This document shows positions 7,890 through 18,471 of a stretch of DNA of 44,826 nt, one piece after another; the stretch's first letter is position 1, and each line of letters starts with the position of its first letter. The DNA is from an uncultured Caulobacteraceae bacterium (GTDB taxonomy: Bacteria; Pseudomonadota; Alphaproteobacteria; Caulobacterales; TH1-2). A program made the translations under genes and the position numbers. The notes under the pieces are model-generated. The model saw nothing but the letters and a program-made list of their open reading frames with translations, had not been told where the DNA came from and did no database searches. The stretch covers positions 1-44,826 of the forward strand of contig CALBST010000402.1 of NCBI GenBank assembly GCA_937967425.1, written 5' to 3'.

Positions 7890-9105
7890 GCCGTCCTGCC
7901 CTCAAGAAGTTGACCGGATCAACCGCCCGGCCGCGGAACCACACCTCATAGTGCAGGTGTGTGGCGGTGCTACGACCCGTCGAACCCATTGAGCCAATGC
8001 GTTGGCCGATCGCGACTTGAGCGCCGCGTTCAACCTGAATGTCGCGCAAGTGAGCGTAACGGGTCTTAAAGCCGTGACCGTGATCGATTTCCACGGTGTA
8101 GCCATAACCGGAGCGGGTGCCAGCAAAAACCACAGTTCCCGGCGAAGTCGCGACAACAGGCGCGCGCTCGAAGGCGGCCATGTCGAGGCCGGAGTGGAAG
8201 GCTGGGCGGCCGGTGAACGGGTCGATGCGTTGGCCGTAGCCAGACGTCTCGCGGTAATCGACGGCCACAGGGGCGGCGAGCGGCGTCGAGTTCGCGATGC
8301 CATCGAGGCGGCGCGATTCAGTGACGCGCGCGGCGACCTGGGCGACGCGCTCGGCGAAGGCTGGGTTCAGGCCGCTGTCACGCAGGTAAGCGACGAAGTC
8401 TTGCGGCACGAGAGGGCCGCCGGCTTGCGCGTCAGCTTCCGGGCCGGTGAGCGAGGCCATCGAGACGCCGGTGAGGCGGAGAACGCCGCGAACCTGCTCG
8501 CTGCGCTCGACAACGCTGTCTTCGAGTTCGGAGAGCGTTTGCTCCTGATCGCTTTCCAGCGCTTCGGTGCGGGCGCGGAAACCGACGGTGGTGACTTGGT
8601 AGGGCTCAGACGCGACCGCGCGCGATTGGCGGGGCTCAGCTTCGTCAATCGAAGCGGCCATGATGATGCGGGCGCCGTCACGCTCGATCGGGCGGTTGGC
8701 GGCGACTTGCAGCGAGGCGCCGCCGGCATATTCGAGCAAGGAGCGGAGAACTTCGTGGCGGGACTCGAAATCGGCCGTGGCGCGGTCGAACTGGCGGGTC
8801 CGTTCTTCGAGGAGGGCTTGCGAAGCGGCGGCTTGGGCGCGGCTTTCGTTGAGCCAGCGATCGTACTTGGCGCGTTCACGCTCGACTTCAGCGTTCGAGG
8901 CGGTCGCTTGCGGGCCTTCGAGCAGGGTGTTGGTGGTCGCGTAGACGCACCAGCCGGCAAGACCAACGGCGCTCAGCGCCAGCAGAGCCTGTTTCCCGGG
9001 AGAAAGAGAGACGTAACGGACCGTGCCGCCGCTACGATGATAGATCTGCCGCTCCGGGAACATGCGATCGAATAACGACCGCGCCCGATGTCCGAACTGG
9101 CTCAT
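7870..9105 (-). CDS. M23 (LytM-type) peptidoglycan endopeptidase, membrane anchored
   Basis: A 411-residue protein with a basic cytoplasmic N-terminus, a membrane segment at about residues 38-60 (ALLALSAVGLAGWCVYATTN), a long coiled-coil-like region (about 70-230) rich in Arg, Glu and Ala, and a C-terminal M23 domain (about 275-400). Zinc motifs are complete: H and D in FHSGLDMAA and HLHYEVW near the end, plus a conserved HGHGFKTRYAHL. An active enzyme that cleaves peptide crosslinks is therefore likely. It is the first gene of a two-gene operon with bactofilin. That pairing parallels the bactofilin/LmdC pair known in Hyphomonas and the Csd1/CcmA pair in Helicobacter. Confidence 0.93.
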   Translation of the reverse strand: MSQFGHRARSLFDRMFPERQIYHRSGGTVRYVSLSPGKQALLALSAVGLAGWCVYATTNTLLEGPQATASNAEVERERAKYDRWLNESRAQAAASQALLEERTRQFDRATADFESRHEVLRSLLEYAGGASLQVAANRPIERDGARIIMAASIDEAEPRQSRAVASEPYQVTTVGFRARTEALESDQEQTLSELEDSVVERSEQVRGVLRLTGVSMASLTGPEADAQAGGPLVPQDFVAYLRDSGLNPAFAERVAQVAARVTESRRLDGIANSTPLAAPVAVDYRETSGYGQRIDPFTGRPAFHSGLDMAAFERAPVVATSPGTVVFAGTRSGYGYTVEIDHGHGFKTRYAHLRDIQVERGAQVAIGQRIGSMGSTGRSTATHLHYEVWFRGRAVDPVNFLRAGRHVHEQG

Positions 9106-9286
9106 GGTCCGCCACCGCCCATTTACCTAAACACAAACTGTTCGTTTGCCCCGCCAGATTTCATCTCAACCTGAAAGCATCCCGAAATGCAACAGAGACC
9201 CACTGCCGTTTACAGGAATTTCAGCTTGTTTAACGCTCATCTGCCAGAACCACGCCAAAACTGTGAAATCACAGTAAAAGACGCCG

Positions 9287-9769
9287 CTATTTCGCGTCTA
9301 GCGCGTTAACCACTTTCAATACGTCTTCCACATGTCCTGGCACGCGGACCTTGCGCCAGACGTGGGCGATCTTTCCCTTCGCATCGATGAGAAAAGTGGC
9401 CCGCTCTATCCCCATGAATTTGCGCCCGTAGAGGGTCTTCTCGCCCCAGACGCCATAGGCCTCAGTGACTAGGCCTTCGTCATCGGCCCCCAATTGCACC
9501 TTGAGCCCATGTTTTGCCGCGAATTTATCGTGCTTGGCGACGCTATCGCGGGAGACGCCGACGACGACGGTGTTCGCAGCCGCAAAAGCCTTCGTCTTTT
9601 CAGTGAAGTTTAGGGCTTCCAGGGTACAACCGGGTGTGTCGTCCTTTGGATAAAAGTAGAGGACGACGCGCTTGCCCTTAAGGCCAGCCAAGCTGACGCG
9701 CCCGCCCCCGGCCGCCGGCAGATCAAAGGGGGGTGCGGGGTCGCCAGGTTTGAGCGTCGATTTAGCCAT
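9287..9769 (-). CDS. bcp: Peroxiredoxin, Bcp/PrxQ family, 1-Cys form
   Basis: A 160-residue thioredoxin-fold peroxidase that reduces hydroperoxides. The peroxidatic Cys48 is in the family motif DDTPGCT. Arg in VVGVSRDSV is also present. In most Bcp proteins a resolving Cys lies five residues further on; here that position is Leu53 and the protein has no other Cys, so it must be a 1-Cys enzyme needing an external thiol. The start at 9769 has GGAGG seven bases upstream. Extending to 9862 would add an unconserved Pro/Arg-rich leader. It stands alone, divergent from the AsmA-like gene. Confidence 0.9.
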   Translation of the reverse strand: MAKSTLKPGDPAPPFDLPAAGGGRVSLAGLKGKRVVLYFYPKDDTPGCTLEALNFTEKTKAFAAANTVVVGVSRDSVAKHDKFAAKHGLKVQLGADDEGLVTEAYGVWGEKTLYGRKFMGIERATFLIDAKGKIAHVWRKVRVPGHVEDVLKVVNALDAK

Positions 9770-9910
9770 CGGGAGCCTCCAGGCTCGCGGCCGTCCGAGT
9801 ATTGGGTTGGCCGCTCGGCCCGCCGCTGACTGCGGCCGGGCTGGGGCTTTGCTTTGCGTCAAAAACCTAAATCGCGCTAGATGCTTGCGAGGGGCGTTGG
9901 AGCACGCTGG

Positions 9911-12900
9911 ATGATCCGCCGCTCGACGCTAATTGCTGTCGAGATTGTTCTCGGACTGGTCGCGGCGCTCGCGATCGGCCTCGGCGTGGCTTGGTGGCGG
10001 TTCAGCCAGGGCCCGATCGAGCTCAATTCCATGCGCGAGCAGATCGAGACCGAACTGAGCGAGGCGCGCTCGGGCCGGCCGGTCGGCATTGAGCGGGTTC
10101 AGCTGATTTGGAGCCAACAGGGCGCTCTGGAGCTTCGGGCGTTAGGGGTCAGCGTCGAGGACGGTCGCGGCGGCGTGCTCTCGCGCTCGGATGAAGCGCG
10201 CATTTCGCTTGATGTGCTGCCGCTGCTGATTGGGCGGATTTCTGTCTCGCGCGCCGAATTTATTGGCGGCGCCATGACATTCACGCGCCGCCCGAACGGC
10301 GCGATGCACATTGCCTTCGGCCCCGAAGGCGCGCCGCCCGACATCATCATTCCGCCAGCGCCGCGTAACGAGTCGCTCGAAGAACGGGTCGCGCGTGTGC
10401 TCGACAGCATGGAGGATGCCTTCAAGCCTGTCGGCGCCGGCGGCAGCTTGCGGGAAATTTCGGTGCGCGGCGCGCGGCTGACCTTGATCGACGAAGCGGG
10501 CGGCGGCCGGTGGAATGCTGACGCCGCGAATTTTGAACTGGCGCGGCGCGGGCGCGCGCTGGCGCTGCGAGCCGGCGCCGAATTGGAAGGCGCTGAGGGT
10601 GTCGCGCCCGCCTCGCTGCGCATCACCACGGACACGCGCTTCCAGAGCGCCGTAATCGAATTTGGCGCCGAGAATGCGCGCCCGCGCGCGCTCTTCTCGC
10701 AGGCGGCGCTCGGGCCATTCGCAGGCCTCGACGCGCCGGTGACGATGAACATTTCCGTGGGCATGGACCGCGAAGCCGGCGTCAACCGCTTCGAAGGGGA
10801 GGTCATTGTCGGCGAAGGCTCGGCTGACGTCGCGGGCGATCGCTTCAATCTGAGCGGCGGGCGCTTGAATGGGCGTTACGATATCGAAAGTGATGAACTG
10901 ATCATCGATCAGATTTCGCTGGCGGGCGATCGCACCCGCGTCGGCGGCGAGATCCGCGTACGCGATGTGTCTGCGATCATGCGCGCGGCGCCCAATCAAC
11001 CGGCGGCGTTCAACATTTCACTGCCTTCGATGCGGCTCGATGTGCCGGGGACCTTTGCCGAGCCGCTGGCGTTTTCGAACGTGCAGATCGCTGGCGCGAT
11101 CACCTCCGCCGAGCGCTCGATCCGTTTCAGCCAGCTCACCGGCCGCACCGGCGAAGGCACGTTCAACGGCGCTGGCCGCCTCTATTGGGCCGACGTTGGC
11201 GGGCGCACGCGGTTGGGCGTCGAACTGGAAGGCGCCGTCGATGGCGCGGTCGATGCGCGCGAGGTGATGCATGCCTGGCCCATCGGCTTGGGTGAGAGCG
11301 CGCGCGAATATCTGGCGCGGACGATCACAGGCGGACGCATCACGGACGCAACTGTGCGTCTCAACATCACGCCGGCTGATTTGGCCGACGGCGCGCTGAA
11401 CAACGATGCTGTCGATGTCCGGTTCAATGTCAGCAATGCGTCGATGCAGTTCATCTCGACGATGTCGCCGGTCACGCACGCGCGGGGCTCGGGTGTGCTG
11501 CGCGGCAACAGTTTTGAGCTGACGGTGCCGGAAGCGCGCTTCCATGGCATGACGCTTACGAACGGCCGCGTGGAAGCGCCGCAGTTCAAGCCCAGAGGCG
11601 CCATGCTGACGGTTTCGGCGCGCGCGGAAGGCGAAGCGCGCCAAGTGTTGGAAGTCCTGGCCATGGAGCCGATTGCGCTGGGCGAGCGTTTGCCGGTCGA
11701 TGCCGCGACGGCGACCGGGCGCTCGAACATGACATTGCGCATCCAGCGGCCGATGGTGCGCGAGGCGCCGTTCGAGGATTGGCGCTTCACTGTCGACGGC
11801 ACGATCCGAGATTTCGCCGGCAGCATGACGACGCGGCGCGTGGCGCTGAGCCAAGGGCATCTCACCGTGCGAGGCGATCAGCGCGCGGTCACCGTGAGCG
11901 GGCCGATCCGTGCTGGGCAGTCGGCCATTCAGAACGTACGCTGGACTGAGCGCATTGGCCGCCGGGGGGCCAACGTGCGGACGTCTTCCGAGTATCAAAT
12001 CTCAGGTGATTTTGACGCCGACGATTTAGACCGGCTCGGTTATCCAATCGCGCGCTATGCGCAGGGACGCATCGGCGTCACCGTCACCGGCCAAGGTCAG
12101 GGCTTCGATGTCGACAATGCGCGCATCGATCTTGATCTGCGCAATGCGGCGGTGGAACTGCCGCGCGGCTTCTGGACCAAACGGGCCGGGCAGGCGGCGT
12201 CGGCCCAGTTCACCGTTCAACGCCAAAGCGACGGCGGTTTGGCGTTCAACGAGATCGATGCGCGCGGGGCCGGCCTGCTGGCGCAAGGCCGCGTCCGTTT
12301 GGCGCGCGATAACAGCGTGCAGGAGGTCGACCTGCCGCGTCTCATTGTCGAAGGCAGTTCGGATGCGCGTGTGACCGCAGCGCGGGCCTTGGATGGGGCG
12401 CTCGAAGTGAACGTGCGCGGCGCGATGTTCGACGCGGCGCCGTTCATGGGCAGTGACACCGCGCCAGGCGATCGTCCGACAGCAACGCCGATGGCCGCCG
12501 CCGGCGGTTCAAACAATTCCGGCGCGATGCGCGCGAGCGTCATTGTCGATCGCTTGAAGATGCGCGGCGGCGCAACATTGGCCGACGCAAACGTTCAGGT
12601 CGCGACAGTGCGCAACGGGCTGATGACGCTTTCCGCCGAAGGCCGCTCGCCCGGCGGCGAGCCGTTCTCGTTGACGCTCGGCGCGCGTGCGGGCGATGCA
12701 CGCAGCCGCGTGCGCTTCCGCGCCGGTGATGCGGGCTTTGCGGTGCGCGCGCTGACTGGCGCGGAGAACGTGGTTGGCGGTTCGGCTTCGGCGGATGGCG
12801 ATTGGCGCGGCGGCGCGCAAAGCCAGGCGCGGTTTACGGTTGAGATGCGTGACTTCCAGGTCGTGCGCTTGCCGGCGATGGCGCGGCTGCTTTCATCGGC

Positions 12901-13420
12901 TGGGTCGTTGACCGGACTGGTCGAGATGCTCAACGGCGATGGCATCGGTTTCTCGGCGCTCGATGCACAGATGACGTATGCAAACGATCGCTTGCAATTC
13001 ACTGAGGGCCGGATGGCCGGGCCGTCGCTGGGGCTAACAGGCTCGGGCAGTTACGACATTCGCGCCGACAATCTGGACATCGATGGCGTCGTCGCGCCGT
13101 CGCCGTTGTTGAACCTCTCGATGCTCGGCAGCATCCCTGTGATTGGCGATCTTCTGGTTTCGCGCCGTGGCGAAGGCGTGTTCGGCATGACCTATTCGAT
13201 TAACGGTCAAGCTGCTGAGCCGCGCGTCGGCGTGAACCCAGTTTCCGCCCTGACGCCTGGCATCTTGCGCCGCATTTTCGAGCCGCTCCCACAGCCAGAA
13301 CCGCAAGGCTCCGTGGGCGGAGGCAGCGGCGGCCATATGTTCAATCCATCGGGTTCGACACCGGTCGCGCCTGATCCGGTCGCGCCGGCTTCAGCATCCG
13401 TGGCGGACGCCTCGCCCTAG
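9911..13420 (+). CDS. AsmA-like / DUF3971 (YhdP-related) envelope protein
   Basis: A 1169-residue protein with one N-terminal membrane segment (residues about 6-28, [21 protein letters not shown]). A very long periplasmic region of beta-rich repeats follows. The first part resembles DUF3971 and the last 250 residues resemble the AsmA-like C-terminal domain. The end is Pro- and Gly-rich. Proteins of this type (YhdP, TamB, AsmA) form hydrophobic grooves between the membranes and are implicated in phospholipid transport to the outer membrane. The ATG at 9911 is preferred because GGAG lies eight bases upstream; an in-frame ATG at 9881 has no such site. The stop codon overlaps that of tyrS on the other strand. 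Confidence 0.88.
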   Translation: MIRRSTLIAVEIVLGLVAALAIGLGVAWWRFSQGPIELNSMREQIETELSEARSGRPVGIERVQLIWSQQGALELRALGVSVEDGRGGVLSRSDEARISLDVLPLLIGRISVSRAEFIGGAMTFTRRPNGAMHIAFGPEGAPPDIIIPPAPRNESLEERVARVLDSMEDAFKPVGAGGSLREISVRGARLTLIDEAGGGRWNADAANFELARRGRALALRAGAELEGAEGVAPASLRITTDTRFQSAVIEFGAENARPRALFSQAALGPFAGLDAPVTMNISVGMDREAGVNRFEGEVIVGEGSADVAGDRFNLSGGRLNGRYDIESDELIIDQISLAGDRTRVGGEIRVRDVSAIMRAAPNQPAAFNISLPSMRLDVPGTFAEPLAFSNVQIAGAITSAERSIRFSQLTGRTGEGTFNGAGRLYWADVGGRTRLGVELEGAVDGAVDAREVMHAWPIGLGESAREYLARTITGGRITDATVRLNITPADLADGALNNDAVDVRFNVSNASMQFISTMSPVTHARGSGVLRGNSFELTVPEARFHGMTLTNGRVEAPQFKPRGAMLTVSARAEGEARQVLEVLAMEPIALGERLPVDAATATGRSNMTLRIQRPMVREAPFEDWRFTVDGTIRDFAGSMTTRRVALSQGHLTVRGDQRAVTVSGPIRAGQSAIQNVRWTERIGRRGANVRTSSEYQISGDFDADDLDRLGYPIARYAQGRIGVTVTGQGQGFDVDNARIDLDLRNAAVELPRGFWTKRAGQAASAQFTVQRQSDGGLAFNEIDARGAGLLAQGRVRLARDNSVQEVDLPRLIVEGSSDARVTAARALDGALEVNVRGAMFDAAPFMGSDTAPGDRPTATPMAAAGGSNNSGAMRASVIVDRLKMRGGATLADANVQVATVRNGLMTLSAEGRSPGGEPFSLTLGARAGDARSRVRFRAGDAGFAVRALTGAENVVGGSASADGDWRGGAQSQARFTVEMRDFQVVRLPAMARLLSSAGSLTGLVEMLNGDGIGFSALDAQMTYANDRLQFTEGRMAGPSLGLTGSGSYDIRADNLDIDGVVAPSPLLNLSMLGSIPVIGDLLVSRRGEGVFGMTYSINGQAAEPRVGVNPVSALTPGILRRIFEPLPQPEPQGSVGGGSGGHMFNPSGSTPVAPDPVAPASASVADASP

Positions 13421-14673
13421 CTTACGCGCAGCAGTGCGTGCTTCTTCTTGCCGAGTGACAGCTTGATCGCGCCGTCTACAAGATCGGCGGCGGTCAGCGT
13501 CCTGCCTTCGTCTGGCACGGCGGCGTCATTCACCCGCAGCGCGCCGGCGGCAATGTGGCGCTTGGCTTCACCGTTGGACGCGACGAGTTCGGCGCGCTGA
13601 AAAGCAGCGCCGATGCGCATGCCGGCGCTGAGTTCTTCGCTGGTGACGGAGAAGGTCGGCAGATTATCGCTGCGCGCGCCCTGTTCGAACGTGGCGCGGG
13701 CGGCTTCCTCGGCTTTGTTTGCTTCTTCGCGGCCGTGGAGCAGAGCGGTCGCCTCAGTAGCGAGGACTTTCTTCGCGTCATTGATCTCGGCGCCCTGCAA
13801 CGCTTCGAGGCGCGCGATCTCAGTGAGCGGAAGATCGGTGAAGATCTTGAGGAAGCGGCCGACGTCGGCGTCCTCGGTGTTGCGCCAGTATTGCCAATAT
13901 TCGTACGGGCTCTTCATATCGGCGTTGAGCCAGACGGCGCCGTCGGCGGTTTTGCCCATCTTGGCGCCGCTTGCGGTGGTGATCAGCGGCTGCGTTAGTC
14001 CGAAGAGTTCGAACTGCTCCATGCGGCGCCCGAGTTCGACGCCGTTGACGATATTGCCCCACTGATCGCTGCCGCCCATTTGCAAATCGCAATTGTAGCG
14101 CTTCTTCAGCTCCACGAAGTCGTAGGCCTGCAGGATCATGTAGTTGAATTCGATAAAGCTCATTGGCTGCTCGCGTTCGAGGCGGAGCTTCACCGAGTCC
14201 ATCGAAAGCATCCGGTTGACGCTCATGTGGCGGCCGACCGTGCGCAGGAAATCGAGATAGTTGAGCTTCAGAAGCCACTCGGAATTGTCGACGAGGATGG
14301 CGTCGCTCGGGCCATCGCCGAACTTCAGGAATTTCTCGAAGGTGCCGCGGATCGAGTTTGTGTTCTTGAGGATCTGCTCTTCGCTCAAGAGCTGGCGCAT
14401 CTCTTCCTTGCCAGAGGGATCGCCGACGCGCGTGGTGCCGCCGCCGAGCAGCACGATCGGCTTGCCGCCAGCCTGTTGAAGGCGGCGCAGGTACATGATC
14501 TGGGTGAGGTTGCCGACATGGAGCGAGGGCGCCGTCATGTCGAAGCCGATATAGCCGGTGACGCCCGCGAGGGCGGCTTTGTCCAAGCCTTCAAGGTCGG
14601 TGCATTGGTGGAATTGTCCGCGCGCGATGGCGTCGCGGAGGAATTGGGATTGGACGGTGGCTTCGGTGGTCAT
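13417..14673 (-). CDS. tyrS: Tyrosyl-tRNA synthetase
   Basis: A 418-residue class I aminoacyl-tRNA synthetase that attaches tyrosine to tRNA-Tyr. The HIGH-like motif is HVGN (residues 52-55) in [13 protein letters not shown]. The KMSKS-like motif is KMGKT near residue 235. The middle contains the tyrosine-site segment [23 protein letters not shown] (split by several conserved positions). The last 65 residues form an S4 RNA-binding domain ending [11 protein letters not shown]. The start at 14673 (MTTEATVQ) matches the family. An upstream in-frame ATG at 14745 would add 24 unconserved residues. The gene is convergent with the AsmA-like gene with a 4-nt stop overlap. Confidence 0.96.
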   Translation of the reverse strand: MTTEATVQSQFLRDAIARGQFHQCTDLEGLDKAALAGVTGYIGFDMTAPSLHVGNLTQIMYLRRLQQAGGKPIVLLGGGTTRVGDPSGKEEMRQLLSEEQILKNTNSIRGTFEKFLKFGDGPSDAILVDNSEWLLKLNYLDFLRTVGRHMSVNRMLSMDSVKLRLEREQPMSFIEFNYMILQAYDFVELKKRYNCDLQMGGSDQWGNIVNGVELGRRMEQFELFGLTQPLITTASGAKMGKTADGAVWLNADMKSPYEYWQYWRNTEDADVGRFLKIFTDLPLTEIARLEALQGAEINDAKKVLATEATALLHGREEANKAEEAARATFEQGARSDNLPTFSVTSEELSAGMRIGAAFQRAELVASNGEAKRHIAAGALRVNDAAVPDEGRTLTAADLVDGAIKLSLGKKKHALLRVS

Positions 14674-14822
14674 AGTGGCGGGCCGATAGCATGCCGACTG
14701 CCTTAAGTCGAAGCGAGAACCCGCGTCTGGCGCTGCATTTGACATTGTCGGCGGGCAACCCGCACGCTCCCGGCGCGCGTGATTGGCGCGAAGACGCCAG
14801 GGCCAAGCGCAGGGAGGCGAAG

Positions 14823-15638
14823 ATGCCGTGGGGACGCGCGATCTTGGCGCTGGTGGCGATCCTATTTGTCGCTGGCGGCATGGCGAGTCTGGTGGTGATG
14901 GGAACGGGCGCCTGGCGGCCGGATTTTGCCGCCGGTCTCAACCAGCAAGACAGGTCTGCGCTGGCCGCGCCCTACGACGCTGTGAGCCATGGGCGTGACG
15001 GTGACCTGATCGCGAGCCTGGTGGAGAGCAATGAGGCCACGCAGGCCGAGATCGATCGCATCCAGGCGCTGCTGCCGCCCGGCGAGGCGGCATCGTCGCG
15101 GCTGACGACTTTCCGGGTGCAGACGGGGACCGGCGGAAATCGTCTTTGGGGCATCCACGAATATGAGTATCCGGGCCATGTGGTGCGCGCGGAGACGTCG
15201 CTCTATCGCGCAGCCGCCGCCGATCCATGGAAGGTGGCCGGCTTTCATGTGAACGTCGTGACGCGCGAAGAGCTTGCGGAGAACACGTTCGCCTTCGCCT
15301 CCGAGCCGCCCGGCGTGCAGGGCGTGATCGTGGCAGCCGTGATCGTTCCGGTCTTCACGCTGATTACGTTTCTGGTTGCGCTGTTTCGCCCGGGCCTGAG
15401 GCCGCGTTGGGTTTGGCTCATCGCCATCGCGCTCGGGGTTGGAACGATTTATGCGAACACCGGGACCAACGCGCTCTCGTTTCTGCCGGTTTCGGTGCAG
15501 CTCTTTGGCGCCGGCGCGACGTGGAGCGGCTCGGTCTTCGATGGCTGGGTGTTTAGCGCATCGACGCCGTTCGGCGCGGCGGCGTTCTGGCTATTTGCGC
15601 CGAAGGCCAAGCGGCCTGAGGGCGTTACTGCGTCTTAA
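14823..15638 (+). CDS. Hypothetical membrane protein
   Basis: A 271-residue protein that is not recognised. It has a membrane segment at about residues 4-28 ([22 protein letters not shown]), then a soluble region of about 120 residues, presumably periplasmic, with a [15 protein letters not shown] stretch. Three further hydrophobic segments lie in the C-terminal third (about 160-185, 193-210 and 235-258). The start at 14823 is chosen for its strong GGGAGG five bases upstream. An in-frame ATG at 14691 lies close to the divergent tyrS start and lacks such a site. It is followed 24 bp later by the DOMON-like gene and may head that operon. Confidence 0.75.
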   Translation: MPWGRAILALVAILFVAGGMASLVVMGTGAWRPDFAAGLNQQDRSALAAPYDAVSHGRDGDLIASLVESNEATQAEIDRIQALLPPGEAASSRLTTFRVQTGTGGNRLWGIHEYEYPGHVVRAETSLYRAAAADPWKVAGFHVNVVTREELAENTFAFASEPPGVQGVIVAAVIVPVFTLITFLVALFRPGLRPRWVWLIAIALGVGTIYANTGTNALSFLPVSVQLFGAGATWSGSVFDGWVFSASTPFGAAAFWLFAPKAKRPEGVTAS

Positions 15639-15662
15639 GCGTTTGTTGTGCTAGGTGGGCGC

Positions 15663-16184
15663 GTGGTTCACGAACTCATCTGCCACCCCGACACGCCTAG
15701 CCAAGCCGTCGATCGAATCGATGTCGCGGTGGCGCGGCCGCAGCCGGGGATGTTGGCGCTGCGCTATACCGTGGCGGGGCGGATTGCAGAGGTGCGGTTG
15801 GCGCCGGCGTCGGCGCCGTTGCGTGCCGACGAGCTGTGGCAAACCACATGTTTTGAAGCGTTCGTCGAAAGCGCGCCAGGCTCGGGCTATTACGAGTTCA
15901 ATCTGTCGCCATCGAGCAAATGGGCGGCGTATCATTTCACCGACTATCGCGAAGGCATGGCGCTGGCGGAGCTTTCGCCGCCCGCCATCATCACCGGCGC
16001 GAACGCAACGCACATTGACGTCGATGCGCTGATTTACCTGCCTGCGAGCGATGAGCCGTGGCAGCTGGCGCTGACGGCAGTGATTGAGGAAACAAGCGGT
16101 GTGAAGTCGTACTGGGCGCTGAAGCATCCGCCGGGTAAGCCTGACTTTCACCACGCCGATGGATTCGTGTTGGAGCTGCCATGA
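15663..16184 (+). CDS. DOMON-like domain protein
   Basis: A protein of about 173 residues with the beta-sandwich pattern of alphaproteobacterial DOMON-like proteins. The conserved features are ELWQTTCFEAFV, YYEFNLSPSSKWAAYHF and a C-terminal YWALKHPPGKPDFH. DOMON-type folds bind haem or sugars in other families; the ligand here is unknown. No export signal is visible. The GTG at 15663 is preferred because AGGTGG lies just upstream; an in-frame GTG at 15648 is possible. The stop overlaps the start of namZ by four bases (ATGA), so the two are translated together, suggesting a linked role. Confidence 0.8.
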   Translation: MVHELICHPDTPSQAVDRIDVAVARPQPGMLALRYTVAGRIAEVRLAPASAPLRADELWQTTCFEAFVESAPGSGYYEFNLSPSSKWAAYHFTDYREGMALAELSPPAIITGANATHIDVDALIYLPASDEPWQLALTAVIEETSGVKSYWALKHPPGKPDFHHADGFVLELP

Positions 16185-17386
16185 AGTTTGGCATTGATCG
16201 CTTGCTGGAAGATGCGTCGCTGCGCGCGGCGCTGGCGGGCAAGCGCGTCGCTTTGGTGGCGCACCCGGCCTCGGTGACGCGCGATCTCACGCATACGCTC
16301 GATGCTTTGATGGCGCTCGATGACGTGCGGGTGACGGCGGCATTTGGGCCGCAACACGGCATGAAAGGCGACAAGCAGGACAACATGGTGGAGTCGCGCG
16401 ACTACACCGATCCTGTGTTCGGCATTCCGGTGTTCAGCCTGTACGGCGATCAGCGCCGGCCTACGGGTCAGATGATGTCGACGTTCGACGTCGTGCTGAT
16501 CGATCTGCAGGATCTGGGCTGCCGCATCTACACGTTTATCACGACGCTGCTTTACATGATCGAAGCGTGCGCGGCGGACGGGAAAGAAGTCTGGGTGCTG
16601 GATCGCCCCAATCCGGCGGGGCGCCCCGTTGAAGGCCTGACGTTGCGGCGCGGCTGGGAGAGCTTTGTCGGCGCCGGGCCAATGCCAATGCGTCATGGCA
16701 TGACGCTCGGTGAACTCGGGCGCTGGTTCATCGATCACTACAAGCTGAACGTCTCGTACCGCGTGATCGAGATGGAAGGTTATCGGCCCGATGAAGCGCC
16801 GGGCTATGGCTGGCCGATCAGTTCGCGGACGTGGGTGAACCCGTCGCCGAACGCGCCAAATCTCTGGATGGCGCGTGCTTATGCCGGCACGGTGATGGTG
16901 GAAGGCGCAACGTTATCGGAAGGGCGCGGCACCACGCGGCCGCTCGAACTGTTCGGCGCCGCCGACATCAATGCGCGCGATGTGATGCGGGAGATGGAGC
17001 GCTTGGCGCCGCATTGGCTTAAGGGCTGCAAGCTGCGGGAAATTTGGTTCGAGCCGACCTTCCACAAATGGGAAGGCCAGCTTTGCCATGGCGTGCAGAT
17101 CCATTGCGAAGACCCGGCCTACTACAATCACGAAGCCTTCAAGCCGTGGCGCGTGCAATCGCTGGCGTTCAAGGCGATCCGGCGGCTCTATCCAGACTAC
17201 GAATTGTGGCGCGAGTTTTCGTACGAGTATGTGTTCGATAAGCTCGCGATCGATGTGATCAACGGCTCGCCGCTGTTGCGTGAATGGGTGGATGACGCGG
17301 ACGCAGAGCCGGGTGATCTGGATGCGTTGACCGTGCCCGACGAAGAGGCGTGGATCGCCGAACGCGCAAAGCACCTCATCTATTGA
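16181..17386 (+). CDS. namZ: DUF1343 / NamZ-type exo-beta-N-acetylmuramidase
   Basis: A 401-residue protein of the DUF1343 family (CAZy GH171). The Bacillus member NamZ removes terminal MurNAc residues from peptidoglycan fragments. Family motifs are clear: FGPQHGMKGDKQDNM, PVFSLYGDQRRPT, DLQDLGCRIYTFITT, DRPNPAGRPVEG, MRHGMTLGEL and SEGRGTTRPLE. No signal peptide is seen, so it may act in the cytoplasm on recycled fragments, or export may use another route. The length is normal. It sits between a DOMON-like gene (ATGA overlap) and a membrane acyltransferase (TTGA overlap), a compact three-gene unit. Confidence 0.9.
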   Translation: MKFGIDRLLEDASLRAALAGKRVALVAHPASVTRDLTHTLDALMALDDVRVTAAFGPQHGMKGDKQDNMVESRDYTDPVFGIPVFSLYGDQRRPTGQMMSTFDVVLIDLQDLGCRIYTFITTLLYMIEACAADGKEVWVLDRPNPAGRPVEGLTLRRGWESFVGAGPMPMRHGMTLGELGRWFIDHYKLNVSYRVIEMEGYRPDEAPGYGWPISSRTWVNPSPNAPNLWMARAYAGTVMVEGATLSEGRGTTRPLELFGAADINARDVMREMERLAPHWLKGCKLREIWFEPTFHKWEGQLCHGVQIHCEDPAYYNHEAFKPWRVQSLAFKAIRRLYPDYELWREFSYEYVFDKLAIDVINGSPLLREWVDDADAEPGDLDALTVPDEEAWIAERAKHLIY

Positions 17387-18471
17387 GCCAAGCCGGCGCG
17401 CCTCCTTCGCCAGCGGGCCGCGATCCGGGCCTCGATGTGGCGCGTGGGCTGTTGATGGCGTGGATCGTTATCGTGATCCACGGAATTTTCTGGCTCGGCA
17501 TAGCGCCGCGCGAGCCGGGTTCGTGGCTCTTGTTCGAGATGCCGCCAATCTTTCTGATCACGGGCGCGGCGTATTTTTTGGGTGAGGGCGCAAAGCAGGG
17601 GCGTTTGCAGCCGGCCAATTATCTCGACTTTCTCATGCGGCGCGGGGTGCGGATTTATGTGCCGTATCTCGCTTATGTGTTCGTCGCGGCGTTGATCGTC
17701 ACGGTTGTGAAGTGGGAAGGGCCGCTCTCAATCGAGGAGATCGGCGCGCGGGCCTGGGCCTGGCTCAATCCGGTGACGCGCGGGGCTGGCCACACATGGA
17801 AGATGCTGAGCTGGCATCTTTGGTTCGTCGCGCCGTTCCTGATCGTCACGGCGCTGATGCCGCTGATCGTGACGAAGCGCGTGCCCGGCTTCGTAAAGCC
17901 GTGGATGCTTGCGGCCGCGGCGGCGATCGTCGTTCTCGGCATGGGGCAAGTGACGTTTGCCGCGCCGCTGGACGATCAGCTGATCAAGAACACCGTGTTC
18001 TATGCATTCTGGGCGGCCTTCGGCTTCATGCTGGCGGCAATGCCGAAACGGTGGAGCGTGGGTGACTACGCGGTGGTCCTCGTGCTCGCGGCGCTTGGCA
18101 TGGCGAGCGCGGCAACATTACAGCCGGCGGCGGTGACGCTCGACATGCAGCACAACAAGTTTCCGCCGAACGCGGTCTTCTTCCTGTTCTCGTGCGCATG
18201 GATGGCGGCGCTCTTGATCGGCGCGCGGTTTGTCACGCTGGCGCAGACTGAAGCGCTCGCGCGGTCGCCGCTGCTCAAGCCATTCATCAGGTCGGGCTAT
18301 TCAATCTATCTGTGGCAGGGCGTTGGCTACTCGCTCGCCGCGTATGCGGGCGGCGAGTTGGGCGCGAACATCTATGTGATCTGGATCGCGGCGATTGCGC
18401 TGACGATCACGCTTGGGCTGCTGTTCTCGCCGTTGGAGCGGATCAGGCTGCCGAAGCGAAGGGCTGATTAG
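17383..18471 (+). CDS. Acyltransferase family (Acyltransferase_3) membrane protein
   Basis: A protein of about 362 residues with around ten hydrophobic segments. It has the Acyltransferase_3 pattern: RDPGLDVARGLLMAWIVIVIHG at the first helix with the conserved His, RRGVRIYVPYLAYVF near residue 90, and SGYSIYLWQGVGYSLAAY near the end. Members transfer acetyl, succinyl or other acyl groups onto sugars in the envelope. The substrate here is unknown. The TTG at 17383 overlaps the namZ stop (TTGA) and suits translational coupling. A GTG at 17350 in the same frame cannot be excluded. The stop overlaps that of the convergent small protein gene. Confidence 0.82.
   Translation: MSQAGAPPSPAGRDPGLDVARGLLMAWIVIVIHGIFWLGIAPREPGSWLLFEMPPIFLITGAAYFLGEGAKQGRLQPANYLDFLMRRGVRIYVPYLAYVFVAALIVTVVKWEGPLSIEEIGARAWAWLNPVTRGAGHTWKMLSWHLWFVAPFLIVTALMPLIVTKRVPGFVKPWMLAAAAAIVVLGMGQVTFAAPLDDQLIKNTVFYAFWAAFGFMLAAMPKRWSVGDYAVVLVLAALGMASAATLQPAAVTLDMQHNKFPPNAVFFLFSCAWMAALLIGARFVTLAQTEALARSPLLKPFIRSGYSIYLWQGVGYSLAAYAGGELGANIYVIWIAAIALTITLGLLFSPLERIRLPKRRAD

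Noticed and set aside
8002..9075. 357-residue plus-strand frame opposite the M23 peptidase
   Set aside because: No recognisable family. It lies entirely within a well-supported gene on the other strand.
9106..9286. CtrA binding site (TTAA-N7-TTAA) in intergenic regions, such as near GTTAAC at 9304
   Set aside because: Only single half-sites were found here and in the other gaps; no full motif.
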